Source: JB111 sp049856295
Lineage (GTDB): Bacteria > Actinomycetota > Actinomycetes > Actinomycetales > Actinomycetaceae
Assembly: GCF_049856295.1 (NCBI RefSeq)
Contig: NZ_JBNDMZ010000002.1
Location: 186,001-250,000, forward strand
Direction: 5' to 3'
DNA: 64,000 nt
Positions 63,689 through 64,000 of this stretch are shown here, one piece after another. The notes beneath the pieces were generated by a model. That model was given only the letters and a program-made list of their open reading frames with translations, ran no database searches and was not told the DNA's origin. Numbering within the stretch: position 1 is the first letter of the stretch; each line of letters begins with the position of its first letter. The position numbers and the translations under genes are program-made.

Positions 63689-64000
63689 TCACCACTCCTT
63701 CGTGAACTTGTTGCGGATCCAGATGGCGATCGAGTTCATGCTGAGCAGTACGACCATGAGGAGGATGATTCCGGCGAACGCGAGGATGCGGAACTCCTCC
63801 TGCGGACGCACCGCCCAGTTGAAGATCTGGACCGGCAGCACGGTGTAGCTGCCCTCGAAGAAGCCGTCGGGCGCGTATGTGACGAAGACGGTGGCGCCCA
63901 CGAGGAGCAGCGGGGCCGTCTCTCCGATGGCGCGCGAGATGGCGAGAATCGTGCCGGTGACGATGCCCGGGACAGCGGCGGGCAGCACCTGGTGCCAGAT
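63689..64000 (-). CDS. pstA: Phosphate ABC transporter permease PstA, C-terminal part (cut by window edge)
   Basis: The visible 103 residues include QVLPAAVPGIVTGTILAISR and AIGETAPLLLVG, the coupling-loop signature of PstA, followed by two membrane segments and ending WIRNKFTKEW. The N-terminal two thirds lie to the right of the window. Its stop is two bases from the pstB start, so they are one operon; pstS and pstC are expected beyond the edge. Confidence 0.93.
   Translation of the reverse strand: MWHQVLPAAVPGIVTGTILAISRAIGETAPLLLVGATVFVTYAPDGFFEGSYTVLPVQIFNWAVRPQEEFRILAFAGIILLMVVLLSMNSIAIWIRNKFTKEW

Overview
The window is high-GC actinobacterial chromosome, complete except for one 10-base gap of N at 28189-28198. 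Evidence for this: strong G/C third-position bias, GTGA/ATGA start-stop overlaps, and a block (DUF4193, DUF3093, DUF3710, OB-fold, DUF3159, paired TrkA, KimA-like permease, TRAM methyltransferase, dxs, RNase D, DUF3000) that matches the Rv2680-Rv2699 neighbourhood of Mycobacterium. The dut gene that normally sits in that block is absent. A D-aspartate-ligase-like ATP-grasp enzyme beside two FemX-like transferases suggests a branched (A4-type) peptidoglycan, as in many Micrococcales. Genus cannot be fixed from the sequence alone.

Core part, 1-41634: sepH (partial); the DUF/TrkA/KimA/methyltransferase block; aconitase behind two operator-like dyads; two tandem lipoprotein serpins; an S9 peptidase; dxs; a FadB-type fusion, rnd and DUF3000; the cell-wall bridge group; an iron-siderophore ABC operon behind a DtxR/IdeR box; the trehalose/glycogen genes treZ, treY and glgX; a DUF222-HNH protein with a textbook LexA box filling its promoter spacer; and bioY. 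Several genes (KimA-like, both serpins, cmtR, tniR, the ArsR at 60763) appear leaderless, with a TANNNT hexamer 6-8 bases before the start codon.

Mobile part, 41759-54638: three copies of a 52-53 bp transposon end (41759, 47501, and inverted at 54638) mark decayed and intact Tn402/Tn5053-like (tni) elements. Inside are a DUF2188 protein, a frameshifted resolvase, a transposase relic with two in-frame amber codons, a lower-GC four-gene cassette of unknown function (43691-45790) encoding two paralogous two-cysteine secreted proteins, an ABC-ATPase fragment, an IS3-family element with a 3-bp target duplication, an intact tniR-tniA-tniB module, and cargo for mercury (merR, merA), cadmium/lead (cmtR, cadD) and an ACR3-like efflux protein.

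Arsenic/phosphate part, 54676-64000: a resolvase; divergent arsDA and arsR separated by twin operator dyads; an ArsR-ArsC fusion; a stand-alone arsC followed directly by trxB and trxA, so the reductase has its own electron supply; another ArsR; a three-domain arsenate reductase; then an atypical OmpR-type regulator and pstB-pstA (partial) for phosphate uptake. The proposed logic: arsenate is reduced through thioredoxin, arsenite is carried by ArsD to ArsA and exported (an ACR3-like pump lies across the transposon end at 53508), while the neighbouring Pst system supplies phosphate.
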